45,082 nucleotides of DNA from positions 1 through 45,082 of the forward strand of contig JAAYIF010000051.1 in assembly GCA_012523575.1 (NCBI GenBank). The letters run 5' to 3'. Both the position numbers and the translations under genes were made by a program. This document shows, piece by piece, positions 17,276-25,213 of the stretch. Within the stretch, counting starts at the first letter, position 1, and each line of letters begins with the position of its first letter. Under the pieces are notes generated by a model, which had not been told where the DNA came from, ran no database searches, and saw only the letters and a program-made list of their open reading frames with translations. The stretch comes from Clostridia bacterium (lineage in GTDB: Bacteria; Bacillota; DTU086).

Positions 17276-18538
17276 TTGGCGAATGATATTATGGAAAAGA
17301 GGTTGAGGGCCCAAAAAAGGGCGGAGGAGCTTAAAGCGAGGATAAAGGATTATCTGGAAGCCAGGGAAAAGATCCATTGCGGATTTAAGCTGGCGGAGCA
17401 TTATGAGGAAAATAAAAGGCGGATAAAGAAAGTTCTGGGGGCAACGGAAAAAGACTGGAGCAACTGGAAATGGCATGTGCGCAACCGCTTCACCAGAGCA
17501 GAAGACCTGGCTAAAGTTATCAATCTTACAGAGAAGGAAATTAAGGAAATCAACGAAGTGGGAAAAACATACCGCTGGGCGGTTTCCCCTTACTACGCAA
17601 GCCTCATGGACCCCGATGACCCCAACTGCCCCGTACGAAAACAGGCAATACCTTCCATTTATGAAATAACCGTTCCCTTAGGAGAACCGGACCCCATGGC
17701 TGAAGAATACACCTCCCCTGCACCCACCATCACCCGACGCTATCCTGACAGGCTGATAATAAACGTCACCAATGCATGTGCCATGTACTGCAGGCACTGC
17801 CAGAGAAGAAGAAATATAGGAGAAGTGGATAAAGCCGCTCCCACCGAAGATATCCTGCAGGCTCTGGATTACATCCGCAAAAATGAGGAGATAAGGGACG
17901 TCCTTTTGACCGGCGGAGACGCTTTCATGCTCAGCAACAGCAAACTGGACTGGATTTTAACGGAGCTGGATAAAATCGATCACGTGGAAATAAAAAGACT
18001 GGGCACCAGAATGCTGGTAACCCTTCCCATGAGGGTAAATGACGAACTCTGTGAAATTTTGGACAAACATCCCCGGGTTTACATCAACACCCACTTTAAT
18101 CATCCCAAAGAAGTCACTAAGGATTCAGAAAAGGCATGTGACAAACTGGCACGATTGGGCATACCCCTGGGCAATCAGACCGTTCTTTTAAAAGGAATTA
18201 ATAATGATCCCCATGTAATGAAGAAGCTCTGTCACGAACTTTTAAAAATAAAAGTAAGACCCTATTATATCTTCCAAGCCAAAATGGTTAAGGGAACAGG
18301 ACACTTCATTACAAAAATTGAGGACGGAATCAACATCATGGAGTACCTCAGGGGATATACCTCAGGCCTTGCCATTCCTCAGTATATAATCAATGCTCCC
18401 AAGGGTTTCGGAAAAACCCCCATGCTCCCTGAGTACCTTGTTTCCATGGCCCCGGATGCGGTCTACATAAGAACATGGGAAGGAAGAATGATTAAATATC
18501 CAAATATTTCGATAGATGGTGAAAGTACAGAAGTTTAA
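17276..18538 (+). CDS. eam: Radical-SAM 2,3-aminomutase, best fit glutamate 2,3-aminomutase
   Basis: A PLP- and SAM-dependent aminomutase of the KamA family. The radical-SAM cluster motif is CAMYCRHC (residues 168-175). The PLP lysine is in FGKTP (Lys380). Lysine 2,3-aminomutase binds the lysine side-chain amine with two Asp residues (293 and 330 in C. subterminale), whereas glutamate 2,3-aminomutase of C. difficile has Lys and Asn there, 37 residues apart. Here the equivalents are Lys336 (IFQAKMVKG) and Asn373 (YIINAPKG), again 37 apart and the Asn 7 before the PLP lysine. The predicted reaction is L-glutamate to beta-glutamate. TTG at 17276 is placed 8 bases after AGGGGAG. GTG at 17267 would overlap that site. 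It heads an operon with an exchanger and korDABC. Confidence 0.85.
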   Translation: MANDIMEKRLRAQKRAEELKARIKDYLEAREKIHCGFKLAEHYEENKRRIKKVLGATEKDWSNWKWHVRNRFTRAEDLAKVINLTEKEIKEINEVGKTYRWAVSPYYASLMDPDDPNCPVRKQAIPSIYEITVPLGEPDPMAEEYTSPAPTITRRYPDRLIINVTNACAMYCRHCQRRRNIGEVDKAAPTEDILQALDYIRKNEEIRDVLLTGGDAFMLSNSKLDWILTELDKIDHVEIKRLGTRMLVTLPMRVNDELCEILDKHPRVYINTHFNHPKEVTKDSEKACDKLARLGIPLGNQTVLLKGINNDPHVMKKLCHELLKIKVRPYYIFQAKMVKGTGHFITKIEDGINIMEYLRGYTSGLAIPQYIINAPKGFGKTPMLPEYLVSMAPDAVYIRTWEGRMIKYPNISIDGESTEV

Positions 18539-18565
18539 ATTTGAAACCTAAGGCAGGTTTAAAAA

Positions 18566-19819
18566 ATGATAGAATTAGACATAGAAACCCTAATCCTCAA
18601 CCAATTTTTTCTGTTAATGATTTCCGTACTTCTGGGGCTGTTGTTGGGCAGAATTGAGTATAGGCAGATTAAGCTTGGTGTTTCAGGAACTCTTTTTACC
18701 GGTATATTTTTCGGCTGGCTTATTACCTATTTAGTAATTAACAATTCACTGGATCAGGGAAGTATAAACAATCTGGCTCAAGGATCAGCGGAAATAGAGA
18801 TTATAGATAACAGTCTCCTTAATCTCTTTCTTATAATTTTTTCCGCCTCTGTGGGCCTGCTGGCTGCAAAGGATATGGGGCTGGTTATAAAAAAATTCGG
18901 CATAAAGTTCTCCGTCCTGGGCTTTGCAGTAACCTTCACCGGAGCCCTCCTGTGCTATCTGTCAACTTTTATTTTTAAAAATACTGACCCATACGCTCTG
19001 GCTGGAGTTTATACCGGAGCCCTCACCAGCTCCCCCGGTTTGGGGGCGGCCCTGGAATCCGTGGGCAGCGCAGGGTACGCTGCGCGGGAAGCGGTTGCAG
19101 CGGGACATGCAGCAGCCTACCCCATAGGAGTTATTATAGTTGTACTGACAGTAAACCTCATCCCAAAGATTTTTTCCATGGATATGTCCGGGGAATTTGA
19201 AAAATTAGAAAAAGTTATTTCGTCCAATGAAAACAGCCAGGAAGAATTGGATGAAGCCGGGGAAAAAGGGAAATTTCGTCTGCTGGAATTTGCAGGGGTA
19301 TGTATTTTGGGACAGCTGCTGGGAGCAGTTAAAGTCTATATGGGCCCCCTAGGGTATTTAAACCTTGGGTTAACAGGGGGAGTCCTCATCTCCTCCTTAA
19401 CCCTGGGGTACATAGGAAAAATCGGACCCTTTAAATTTAGAATGGATGAAAAAATTTTGACGGCTGTGCGCCAAATATCCCTGGCTTTTTTCCTGTCAGT
19501 TGTGGGTCTTAACTACGGATATGCAGCAGTTAATACTTTCATTGCCGGAAGCATTCCCCTAATAGCAACGGCCTTTATTTCCGGTACCCTTGCCCTTACA
19601 GCGGGTTTCATTATTGGCAGATATTTATTTAAATTGGACTGGATACTTTTATCAGGGGCGCTGTGTGGCAGTATGACCAGCACCCCCGGTTTGGGGGCGG
19701 CCATAGACAGCATCCAATCGGATAAAGCAGCCATGGGATACGGAGCCACTTATCCCGTTGCCCTATTTTTTATGGTTTTTTTCAGCATACTCCTTCACAA
19801 GCTCCCCCTGCCCCATTAA
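18566..19819 (+). CDS. Compact AspT/YidE-type amino acid or dicarboxylate exchanger
   Basis: A 417-residue polytopic membrane protein with two homologous halves, each carrying the signature of the aspartate-alanine exchanger family: GALTSSPGLGAALES near residue 151 and GSMTSTPGLGAAIDS near 370. The halves are joined by a short acidic linker (about residues 207-237), in place of the cytoplasmic TrkA-C (RCK) domains found in AspT and YidE, so this is a shortened form. Family members exchange or export dicarboxylic amino acids. Placed directly after a glutamate aminomutase, glutamate, beta-glutamate or succinate are sensible candidate substrates, by inference. The gap to the aminomutase is 27 bases. 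Confidence 0.8.
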   Translation: MIELDIETLILNQFFLLMISVLLGLLLGRIEYRQIKLGVSGTLFTGIFFGWLITYLVINNSLDQGSINNLAQGSAEIEIIDNSLLNLFLIIFSASVGLLAAKDMGLVIKKFGIKFSVLGFAVTFTGALLCYLSTFIFKNTDPYALAGVYTGALTSSPGLGAALESVGSAGYAAREAVAAGHAAAYPIGVIIVVLTVNLIPKIFSMDMSGEFEKLEKVISSNENSQEELDEAGEKGKFRLLEFAGVCILGQLLGAVKVYMGPLGYLNLGLTGGVLISSLTLGYIGKIGPFKFRMDEKILTAVRQISLAFFLSVVGLNYGYAAVNTFIAGSIPLIATAFISGTLALTAGFIIGRYLFKLDWILLSGALCGSMTSTPGLGAAIDSIQSDKAAMGYGATYPVALFFMVFFSILLHKLPLPH

Positions 19820-19841
19820 GTTTAAGGAAGGTGAGTAAACA

Positions 19842-20048
19842 GTGGAAAACAATGTGTATCCCTTTTATATTGATCCCAAACTCTGTAAAAAATGCGGTCT
19901 TTGCATTGAATTTTGTCCCACAAAGGTATATACCACCGGGAAAGATGATGCACCTAAAGTTGAATATCCTGAAAAGTGCATATCATGCAAAATGTGCTTC
20001 TATAGATGTCCCGATTTTGCCATTAAGCTGAAACCGGAGGTGGCTTAG
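19842..20048 (+). CDS. korD: 2-Oxoacid:ferredoxin oxidoreductase delta subunit (2x[4Fe-4S] ferredoxin)
   Basis: A 68-residue ferredoxin-like subunit that carries electrons from the TPP site to ferredoxin. Two cluster motifs are complete: CKKCGLCIEFCP (residues 15-26) and CISCKMCFYRCP (46-57). GTG at 19842 follows AAGGAAGGTGAG. It ends in TAG at 20046-20048, and the korA TTG start follows immediately in the same frame. The order delta-alpha-beta-gamma is typical of KorDABC enzymes. Confidence 0.92.
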   Translation: MENNVYPFYIDPKLCKKCGLCIEFCPTKVYTTGKDDAPKVEYPEKCISCKMCFYRCPDFAIKLKPEVA

Positions 20049-21179
20049 TTGAAAAATATGTTCATTCAAGGTAATGAAGCCTGTGCACTTGGCGCCATAA
20101 ATGCAGGAGCAAGGTTTTATGCAGGATATCCCATCAGCCCCGTAAATGAGCTTTCTGAATTTTGTTCCCAGGAGCTTCCCAAATTGGGCGGCATATATAT
20201 TCAGATGGAGGATGAAATAGGTGGCATTGCTGCGGTAATTGGCGCCAGTTTGGGAGGTATGAAGGCTTTTACCGCTACCAGCGGTCCGGGATTTTCCCTG
20301 ATGCAGGAAAACCTGGGTTATGCCGTTATGGCAGAAGTTCCTTTGGTTCTTATACATGTTCAGCGCTACGGACTGGGCACCGGTGTGGCTACAAAACCGG
20401 GACAGCAGGATATGCTGCAAGCACGCTGGGGCACCCACGGAGATCATCCCATTATTGCACTGGTACCTTCAACGGTTCAGGAGTGCTTTGATCTCACTGT
20501 TCAGGCATTCAATCTAGCAGAGCGGTTTTCTTCTCCGGTACTGTTGCTTACGGATGCTGCTATTGCACACCTTAGGGAAAGAGTCATTATAAAGGATGCG
20601 GAAGAACTAAACATTATCAACCGAAAAACTCCCAGTGTTTCCCCTGATGAATATCTTCCTTACGCTCCCGATGAGAAGGGCATACCTACATTAGCCCCGT
20701 ACGGAGGCAGACATATCCTTAGAGTTACGGGACTTTTTCATGACGAAAGGGGCTATTCCACCAGCAATCCCGAAAAATGCAGAAAGCTCCTGGAAAGGCT
20801 GCACAATAAGATTCTAAATCATCAAAAGGAGCTTCCCCCTCCCAAATACTATGGTAAAGACGGAGCAGAAATCATATTAATTTCATACGGCATATCCGCC
20901 AGATCCGCAAGGGAAGCGGTTGAAAGAGGGATTAAAAAAGGAATAAATATGGGAATGATCAATCTTCAAACGGTATGGCCTTTCCCGGAAGAACATATTT
21001 TGAATCTGTGCAACAAGGCTGAAAAAATATTTGTTGTTGAATTGAACATGGGCCAGATAACAGGGGAGATTCAAAAAATACTTAAAGGACAAGCAGAGGT
21101 AATACCCATACTGCGGTACGATACCAATGTCATTACCCCTTCTGAAATATTAGATAAAATAGAAAGTGTGGTGAAGTAA
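20049..21179 (+). CDS. korA: 2-Oxoglutarate:ferredoxin oxidoreductase alpha subunit
   Basis: The pyrimidine-binding half of the TPP enzyme that converts 2-oxoglutarate + CoA to succinyl-CoA + CO2 + reduced ferredoxin. At 376 residues it has normal KorA length. N-terminal QGNEACALGAINAGARFYAG and YPISPVNELSEF, then QMEDEIGGIAAVIGASLGG and FTATSGPGFSLMQENLGYAV, are family hallmarks. The C-terminal transketolase-like domain has LISYGISARSAREAV. TTG start at 20049, 7 bases after GGAGGT and directly after the korD stop. 2-Oxoglutarate rather than branched-chain substrate is favoured by the neighbours (glutamate aminomutase, sucCD), not proven. Confidence 0.93.
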   Translation: MKNMFIQGNEACALGAINAGARFYAGYPISPVNELSEFCSQELPKLGGIYIQMEDEIGGIAAVIGASLGGMKAFTATSGPGFSLMQENLGYAVMAEVPLVLIHVQRYGLGTGVATKPGQQDMLQARWGTHGDHPIIALVPSTVQECFDLTVQAFNLAERFSSPVLLLTDAAIAHLRERVIIKDAEELNIINRKTPSVSPDEYLPYAPDEKGIPTLAPYGGRHILRVTGLFHDERGYSTSNPEKCRKLLERLHNKILNHQKELPPPKYYGKDGAEIILISYGISARSAREAVERGIKKGINMGMINLQTVWPFPEEHILNLCNKAEKIFVVELNMGQITGEIQKILKGQAEVIPILRYDTNVITPSEILDKIESVVK

Positions 21180-21180
21180 A

Positions 21181-21999
21181 ATGCTGGGTATTCCTGATTC
21201 CTATTCCGATTACGTTGCGTGGGAACAGCTTCCCCATTTGTGGTGCGCGGGATGCGGACACGGCATAATTCTTAAAGGAATCATTCTGTCTCTGGGAGAG
21301 CTGGACATTCCTCCCCACAAAGCCCTTCTGGCCTCAGGCATAGGCTGCTCAGGAAGGGCAGGAGACTATGTGGCATGCCACCGCTTTCAGGGGACCCATG
21401 GGAGGAGCCTTGCGTTTGCAACGGGTATAGCTGCAGCACAACCGGACCTTACCATAGTAGCTTTATTGGGGGACGGAGATGCCGGTGCCATAGGCGGCAA
21501 CCACTTAATCCATGCTACACGGCGAAACATAAATATAACTACCGTGATTACCAATAACTATAATTACGGAATGACCGGAGGGCAGTTTTCTCCTCTGACT
21601 CCTGAAAACAGCATTACCAGCACCTCTCGCTCAGGAAAAACGGAATCTATAATGGATGTTTGCTCCCTTGTGGCGGAAGCCGGCGCAAATTATGTTGCCA
21701 GAACTACCGTTTATCATGTGGGAGAAATGCATAAATTTTTTAAAGAAGCCATTTCCACCAAAGGCTTTTCCCTGGTAGAGGTAATATCACCTTGCCCCAC
21801 TTACTACGGACGATATAATAAAATCGGGAATTCCCCTGAGATGCTTAACTGGCTTAAAGAAAAGGCCATTCCTCTGGAAAAATATAATAGTTTATCCCAG
21901 GAAGAAAAACAGAATTTTGTCTGGAGGGGTAAACTGATACAGCGCAGTAGAGAAGACTTTATAAGTAAATATAAAAAACAACAATCAGCCGTGAAATAG
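21181..21999 (+). CDS. korB: 2-Oxoglutarate:ferredoxin oxidoreductase beta subunit
   Basis: The TPP-diphosphate-binding half, 272 residues. The N-terminus has LWCAGCGHGIILKGI and ASGIGCSGRAGDYVACHRFQ. The TPP/Mg2+ motif is GDGDAGAIGGNHLIHATRRN with ITTVITNNYNYGMTGGQFSP following (about residues 99-140). SCPTYYGRYNK-type residues near 200 belong to the family. It begins two bases after the korA stop, with ribosome binding probably within the end of korA. Confidence 0.94.
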   Translation: MLGIPDSYSDYVAWEQLPHLWCAGCGHGIILKGIILSLGELDIPPHKALLASGIGCSGRAGDYVACHRFQGTHGRSLAFATGIAAAQPDLTIVALLGDGDAGAIGGNHLIHATRRNINITTVITNNYNYGMTGGQFSPLTPENSITSTSRSGKTESIMDVCSLVAEAGANYVARTTVYHVGEMHKFFKEAISTKGFSLVEVISPCPTYYGRYNKIGNSPEMLNWLKEKAIPLEKYNSLSQEEKQNFVWRGKLIQRSREDFISKYKKQQSAVK

Positions 22000-22017
22000 A
22001 AAGAAGGTGAGAAGTAT

Positions 22018-22545
22018 ATGAAAACAAGATGGGATATTATGCTTGCGGGTTCAGGGGGACAGGGACTGGGAGTGGCCGGAAATATTCTGGGAAGAGCTGC
22101 CATCATATATAAAAATTACTACGCCGCACATAATCAGAGCTACGGCGCCAGGGCAAGGGGCGGCCTAAACCAGTCAACACTTATTATAAGTAAAGATGAA
22201 ATTATTTATCCCTTTGTGAAAGAAGCAGATCTTCTTCTTGCCCTAACCTCCGAAGCGTACAAAAAATATGAACCCATGGTAAAGGACAGCGGAATCATTA
22301 TTTATGACTCCAATATAGCTGTGGAGCCTGCAGGGAGGGTAAAGGAATATTCTTTCCCCTTTGCAGAGGAAGCAAAAAAACTTGGCCATCCCCTGGGAAT
22401 AACCTTATTGGCTCTGGGAACGGTACTGAAAATTACTGAAATAATACCACCGGAGCCTTTTATAAAGGCTCTTAATGAATTTTTCAAAAGCCCCGCCCTA
22501 GAGCTAAACATTAAGTCCTTCCAAAGGGGAATGGAGCTGGTATAA
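22018..22545 (+). CDS. korC: 2-Oxoglutarate:ferredoxin oxidoreductase gamma subunit
   Basis: A 175-residue gamma subunit with the family start IMLAGSGGQGLGVAGNILGR and SYGARARGGLNQSTLIIS near residue 40, then DLLLALTSEAYKKY. It contacts the CoA/TPP site in related enzymes. The start is ATG after AAGAAGGTGAG, 18 bases past korB. It is the last gene of the plus-strand operon and is followed at once by a strong terminator facing the PII-like gene. Confidence 0.94.
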   Translation: MKTRWDIMLAGSGGQGLGVAGNILGRAAIIYKNYYAAHNQSYGARARGGLNQSTLIISKDEIIYPFVKEADLLLALTSEAYKKYEPMVKDSGIIIYDSNIAVEPAGRVKEYSFPFAEEAKKLGHPLGITLLALGTVLKITEIIPPEPFIKALNEFFKSPALELNIKSFQRGMELV

Positions 22546-22547
22546 AA

Positions 22548-22611
22548 AAACATGGGGCAGAGCTGTTTTCTTTTTACCTGATAATCCCCTCTACCCCATG
22601 TTTTTTTTATT
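22548..22611. terminator. Terminator between korC and the convergent PII-like gene, probably bidirectional
   Basis: Stem AAACATGGGG (22548-22557) with CCCCATGTTT (22594-22603) is followed by a long T tract (TTTTTTTTATTTTTTTT). The A-run on the other side gives a T tract on the minus strand as well, so the element can end both the kor operon and the PII-like gene transcript. Confidence 0.85.
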
Positions 22612-23323
22612 TTTTTTCATCCTTTACTATGTTGTTAATATCATGATTTATACCGGCAACCCTGTCAACGTCAAGGACAAAGGCTATTCCTTTTCCGGGC
22701 TTTTCCAGTTCAACTTCCTTTTCAATGGCTTCCAAAACCTTTTGTGTAAGTTCCCGTTTGATGAGAGTAAGAACTATTTCCTTTTCCGGTTCAATGGTGA
22801 TGCCAAATAATTTGACATGTTCATGTACCCCTGTCCCCCGGCCGAAAATTATTGTTCCCCCAGTGGCACCCAAATTCCTTGTACAGCTAATAACCCTTTC
22901 GGAATCCCCCTTATTAACTATGGTTACAATCAAGTCATATACAGCCTCACGGCCTTCTTCCATTTCTGTCCCTCCCACAAATTCACCCCTTGCTTCTTTT
23001 AATGCACATGGATGACATATACCCGTAACTTTCTTTACATTCACCACAAAGGCAATTCCTTTACCGGGTTTATCAAGCTTTCCGGTGGAAACCACGGCAT
23101 TTAACACATCCTCCAGCTTATCTTCGGAGATCAGGGTGAGAACTATTTCCTTTTCCGGTTCAAAGGGTATGCCGAAAATTTCCGCTATCTCATGAGTTCC
23201 CGTTCCCTTACCAAGACATGTGGTTCCCCCTTCAGCCCCGGCCTTCTTAGTAGCATCTACAATCTTCCTTGCCATCCCATGGTTAACAATGGTAACCAAC
23301 AGCTTACAGCTCTGAGATTTCAC
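22607..23323 (-). CDS. Tandem PII-like regulatory protein (two fused domains)
   Basis: This 238-residue protein consists of two homologous PII-type domains (about 6-108 and 128-230). Each has a VTIVN start, a GGT..-type turn with GKGTGTHE / GRGTGVHE, then FEPEKEIVLTLI / IEPEKEIVLTLI and an ending GKGIAFVVNV / GKGIAFVLDV like the PII C-terminal strand. Classic PII proteins sense ATP/ADP and 2-oxoglutarate as trimers and act on transporters or enzymes. A fused pair is unusual. It is the third gene of a unit with two DUF1538 membrane proteins, so a role in gating them is likely by analogy with AmtB-GlnK. GTG at 23323 has AAGGAG 7 bases before; TTG at 23329 is too close to it. Confidence 0.82.
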   Translation of the reverse strand: MKSQSCKLLVTIVNHGMARKIVDATKKAGAEGGTTCLGKGTGTHEIAEIFGIPFEPEKEIVLTLISEDKLEDVLNAVVSTGKLDKPGKGIAFVVNVKKVTGICHPCALKEARGEFVGGTEMEEGREAVYDLIVTIVNKGDSERVISCTRNLGATGGTIIFGRGTGVHEHVKLFGITIEPEKEIVLTLIKRELTQKVLEAIEKEVELEKPGKGIAFVLDVDRVAGINHDINNIVKDEKK

Positions 23324-24053
23324 GTTCAATCTCCTTCTCCTTTCTTCTATAAAGGAGTCCCAATGTTAAAACTGCCAAAATGGGAGACAGGGCAACAAGG
23401 GCTACCAACCCAAAACCTTCCACCATGGGATTGCGTCCTTCTATAGCTGCCGCAACCCCCAAAGCTAAGGCAAGAATAAAGGTTACGGTCATGGGACCAG
23501 TAGCAACGGTACCTGAATCAAAGGCAATGGCAACAAAGGATGAAGTGGAATAACGAGCCATTATAAAAGCCAGTACATATCCCGGGATTACGATATACAA
23601 AAGGGGAATGCCGTATAGGATTCTCGCCATGGCCAGCGCCACGGAAAAAGCAACTCCCAAAGAAATGGTATACAGAATCAGCTGCTGAGGGATATACCCT
23701 CCCGATGCCTTTTCCACTTCATAACCCAGTACCCGAACCGCGGGCTCTGCGAAAACCGCTACAAACCCAACAACAAAACCCACGGGGATAACGAGCCACT
23801 TATGCTTTAGTGCTCCTATGGTTTTCCCCATGACTTCTCCCACGGGTAGAAACCCCATATAAACACCCTGTAAAAATAAAGCTGTTCCTATTAGGGTTAG
23901 CAATATACCTTTAATAATGACATAAACCTTTTTCTTCGGGAATTTAAGGAGCCAAAACTGCAGAATAAAAAATAACAGGGTTAAGGGCAGCAAAGCAAGG
24001 GTAACTTCCAGAAGTACTTGGGAAAAGCCTTCAAAAAAATCAAATACACTCAA
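23304..24053 (-). CDS. DUF1538 membrane protein, second copy
   Basis: A 249-residue integral membrane protein with about seven hydrophobic segments. The family's conserved block FAEPAVRVLGYEVEKASGG lies near residue 100-120, and TGPMTVTFILALALGV is near 185. It is paralogous to the preceding gene (both have the DxRVL-type block followed by SGG and an IP). It starts with TTG at 24053, overlapping the previous gene by 4 bases, and overlaps the PII-like gene's reading frame at its end. The function of DUF1538 proteins is unknown; tandem pairs with PII-like proteins suggest two halves of one transporter or channel. Confidence 0.85.
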   Translation of the reverse strand: MSVFDFFEGFSQVLLEVTLALLPLTLLFFILQFWLLKFPKKKVYVIIKGILLTLIGTALFLQGVYMGFLPVGEVMGKTIGALKHKWLVIPVGFVVGFVAVFAEPAVRVLGYEVEKASGGYIPQQLILYTISLGVAFSVALAMARILYGIPLLYIVIPGYVLAFIMARYSTSSFVAIAFDSGTVATGPMTVTFILALALGVAAAIEGRNPMVEGFGLVALVALSPILAVLTLGLLYRRKEKEIEREISEL

Positions 24054-24739
24054 CCATAAATCACCCCTAACAGCAGTACAGCCAAAATGGGACCTATGGC
24101 GCCAAGGGCAACATATCCAAAGCCGTCAGCCGATGCACTTCTTCCGCCCATAACTGTAGCAATACCAATTCCCAGGGCCATAATAACGGGTACTGCAAGG
24201 GGGCCGGTGGTCACACCCCCAGCGTCCAGGGAAACAGCTGCAAATTCAGCCGGTGTCAGGGCAGCAAAGATAAAAACAAGGATGTAGTTCACCATTAAAA
24301 CGTATTTAAGGGGAATATCAAAGATAACCCGAATTATGGCAACGGCAATATAAAAACCCACGCCCAGACCCACTGATATTATTAAAGGGTTTTTGGGTAT
24401 GGCTCCACCTGATACGGCATCTATTTGAGTGGCCAGCACCCTAACGTCAGGATCTGCAACGGTAACAACGGCACTTAAGAGAAAACCAAAAAGAATCAAA
24501 AGCCACATTTTACCCGTCTGAGTCAGGGCAGCACCGGTGGCTTCACCTATTTCCAGCAATCCAATACGCACGCCCAATAAAAAAAGTATGAGTCCAATGG
24601 AAACCATTGCTGCACCAACTAGAAATTGAATTATAAGCTCCAAGGGTAATCCAAGTAAAAGCTGAAGGATAATTACGGTGACCGTTACAGGCAGGACAGC
24701 CATGAGCACTTCCATCACAGTATCTTTAAGAGTATTCAT
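24050..24739 (-). CDS. DUF1538 membrane protein, first copy
   Basis: A 229-residue polytopic membrane protein with the DUF1538 pattern: VADPDVRVLATQIDAVSGGA near residue 95-115, and the TTGPLAVPVIMALGIGI segment near 180. The start is ATG at 24739 behind AAGGAGGAGAG; the open frame to 24763 lacks a site. It heads the DUF1538-DUF1538-PII transcription unit, with a long leader carrying a hairpin near 24827-24845. Confidence 0.85.
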   Translation of the reverse strand: MNTLKDTVMEVLMAVLPVTVTVIILQLLLGLPLELIIQFLVGAAMVSIGLILFLLGVRIGLLEIGEATGAALTQTGKMWLLILFGFLLSAVVTVADPDVRVLATQIDAVSGGAIPKNPLIISVGLGVGFYIAVAIIRVIFDIPLKYVLMVNYILVFIFAALTPAEFAAVSLDAGGVTTGPLAVPVIMALGIGIATVMGGRSASADGFGYVALGAIGPILAVLLLGVIYG

Positions 24740-25213
24740 TCTCTCCTCCTTAATATAAAGCAAGTTTTAATGATACAAAGTTAAGTTGACAATCTGTTCC
24801 TAGGCAACCACATAAGAGTCCCGTAAAAAGGGGATAAACCCCTTTATAGTAGGTACTTTGCACTTACAAAAATGTTACTATAATGCCGAACACAAATCAA
24901 CCTCTTTTGATAGCAGGCTCCGCTTAAAAAACCAATTGGGCAGATCCCTTTTAAAGATCCCTTTTAAAAACACCCATATAAAAAAACACAGCATTTTTGC
25001 TGCGTGGTGGGAATTTAGCCTGTAAGCAAAGGGGATCTGCTGCGGTTTTCTTGACTTGCGAACTCACACCGCAGCGTTTGTTAGTGGTTTCGCAAACTAC
25101 AGCAGATACCCCATGGGATTTACTAAAATGATCTATCTACCGTCTGGGATCTTTTATGTGCCAGTGAAATCCTTATTAGGAACAGCCACCTGCAATAAAC
25201 TCCAGATCATGTA
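24740..25213. other. Intergenic region with leader hairpin, short tandem repeat and palindromic repeat copy D
   Basis: No protein gene is supported. From left to right the region has a minus-strand leader with a hairpin AAAGGGG-N5-CCCCTTT (24827-24845) followed by TTTTT-like bases, just after a TATAAA-type -10 (24848-24843). A 14-bp tandem repeat AGATCCCTTTTAAA follows near 24943-24970, then an imperfect CACAGCA/TGCTGCGTG hairpin near 24990-25012, and palindromic repeat copy D (25026-25113). Confidence 0.6.
25026..25113. repeat. Dispersed palindromic repeat, copy D (complete, inverted orientation)
   Basis: A compact complete element: left arm GCAAAGGGGATCTGCTGCGG then TTGACTTGCGAACTCAC, right arm GTTAGTGGTTTCGCAAACTA then CAGCAGATACCCC. 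Read on the minus strand it has the same order of arms as copy E at 29210-29299. The two arms pair over most of their length, giving a hairpin of about 85 nt. Confidence 0.85.

Noticed and set aside
17276..18538. Annotation as lysine 2,3-aminomutase
   Set aside because: Both substrate-side-chain Asp residues of lysine 2,3-aminomutase are replaced by Lys and Asn in the pattern of glutamate 2,3-aminomutase.
20046..20051. korD TAG directly followed in frame by korA, which could be a readthrough fusion
   Set aside because: GGAGGT sits 7 bases before the korA TTG, so normal coupled initiation explains it. In other genomes the subunits are separate.
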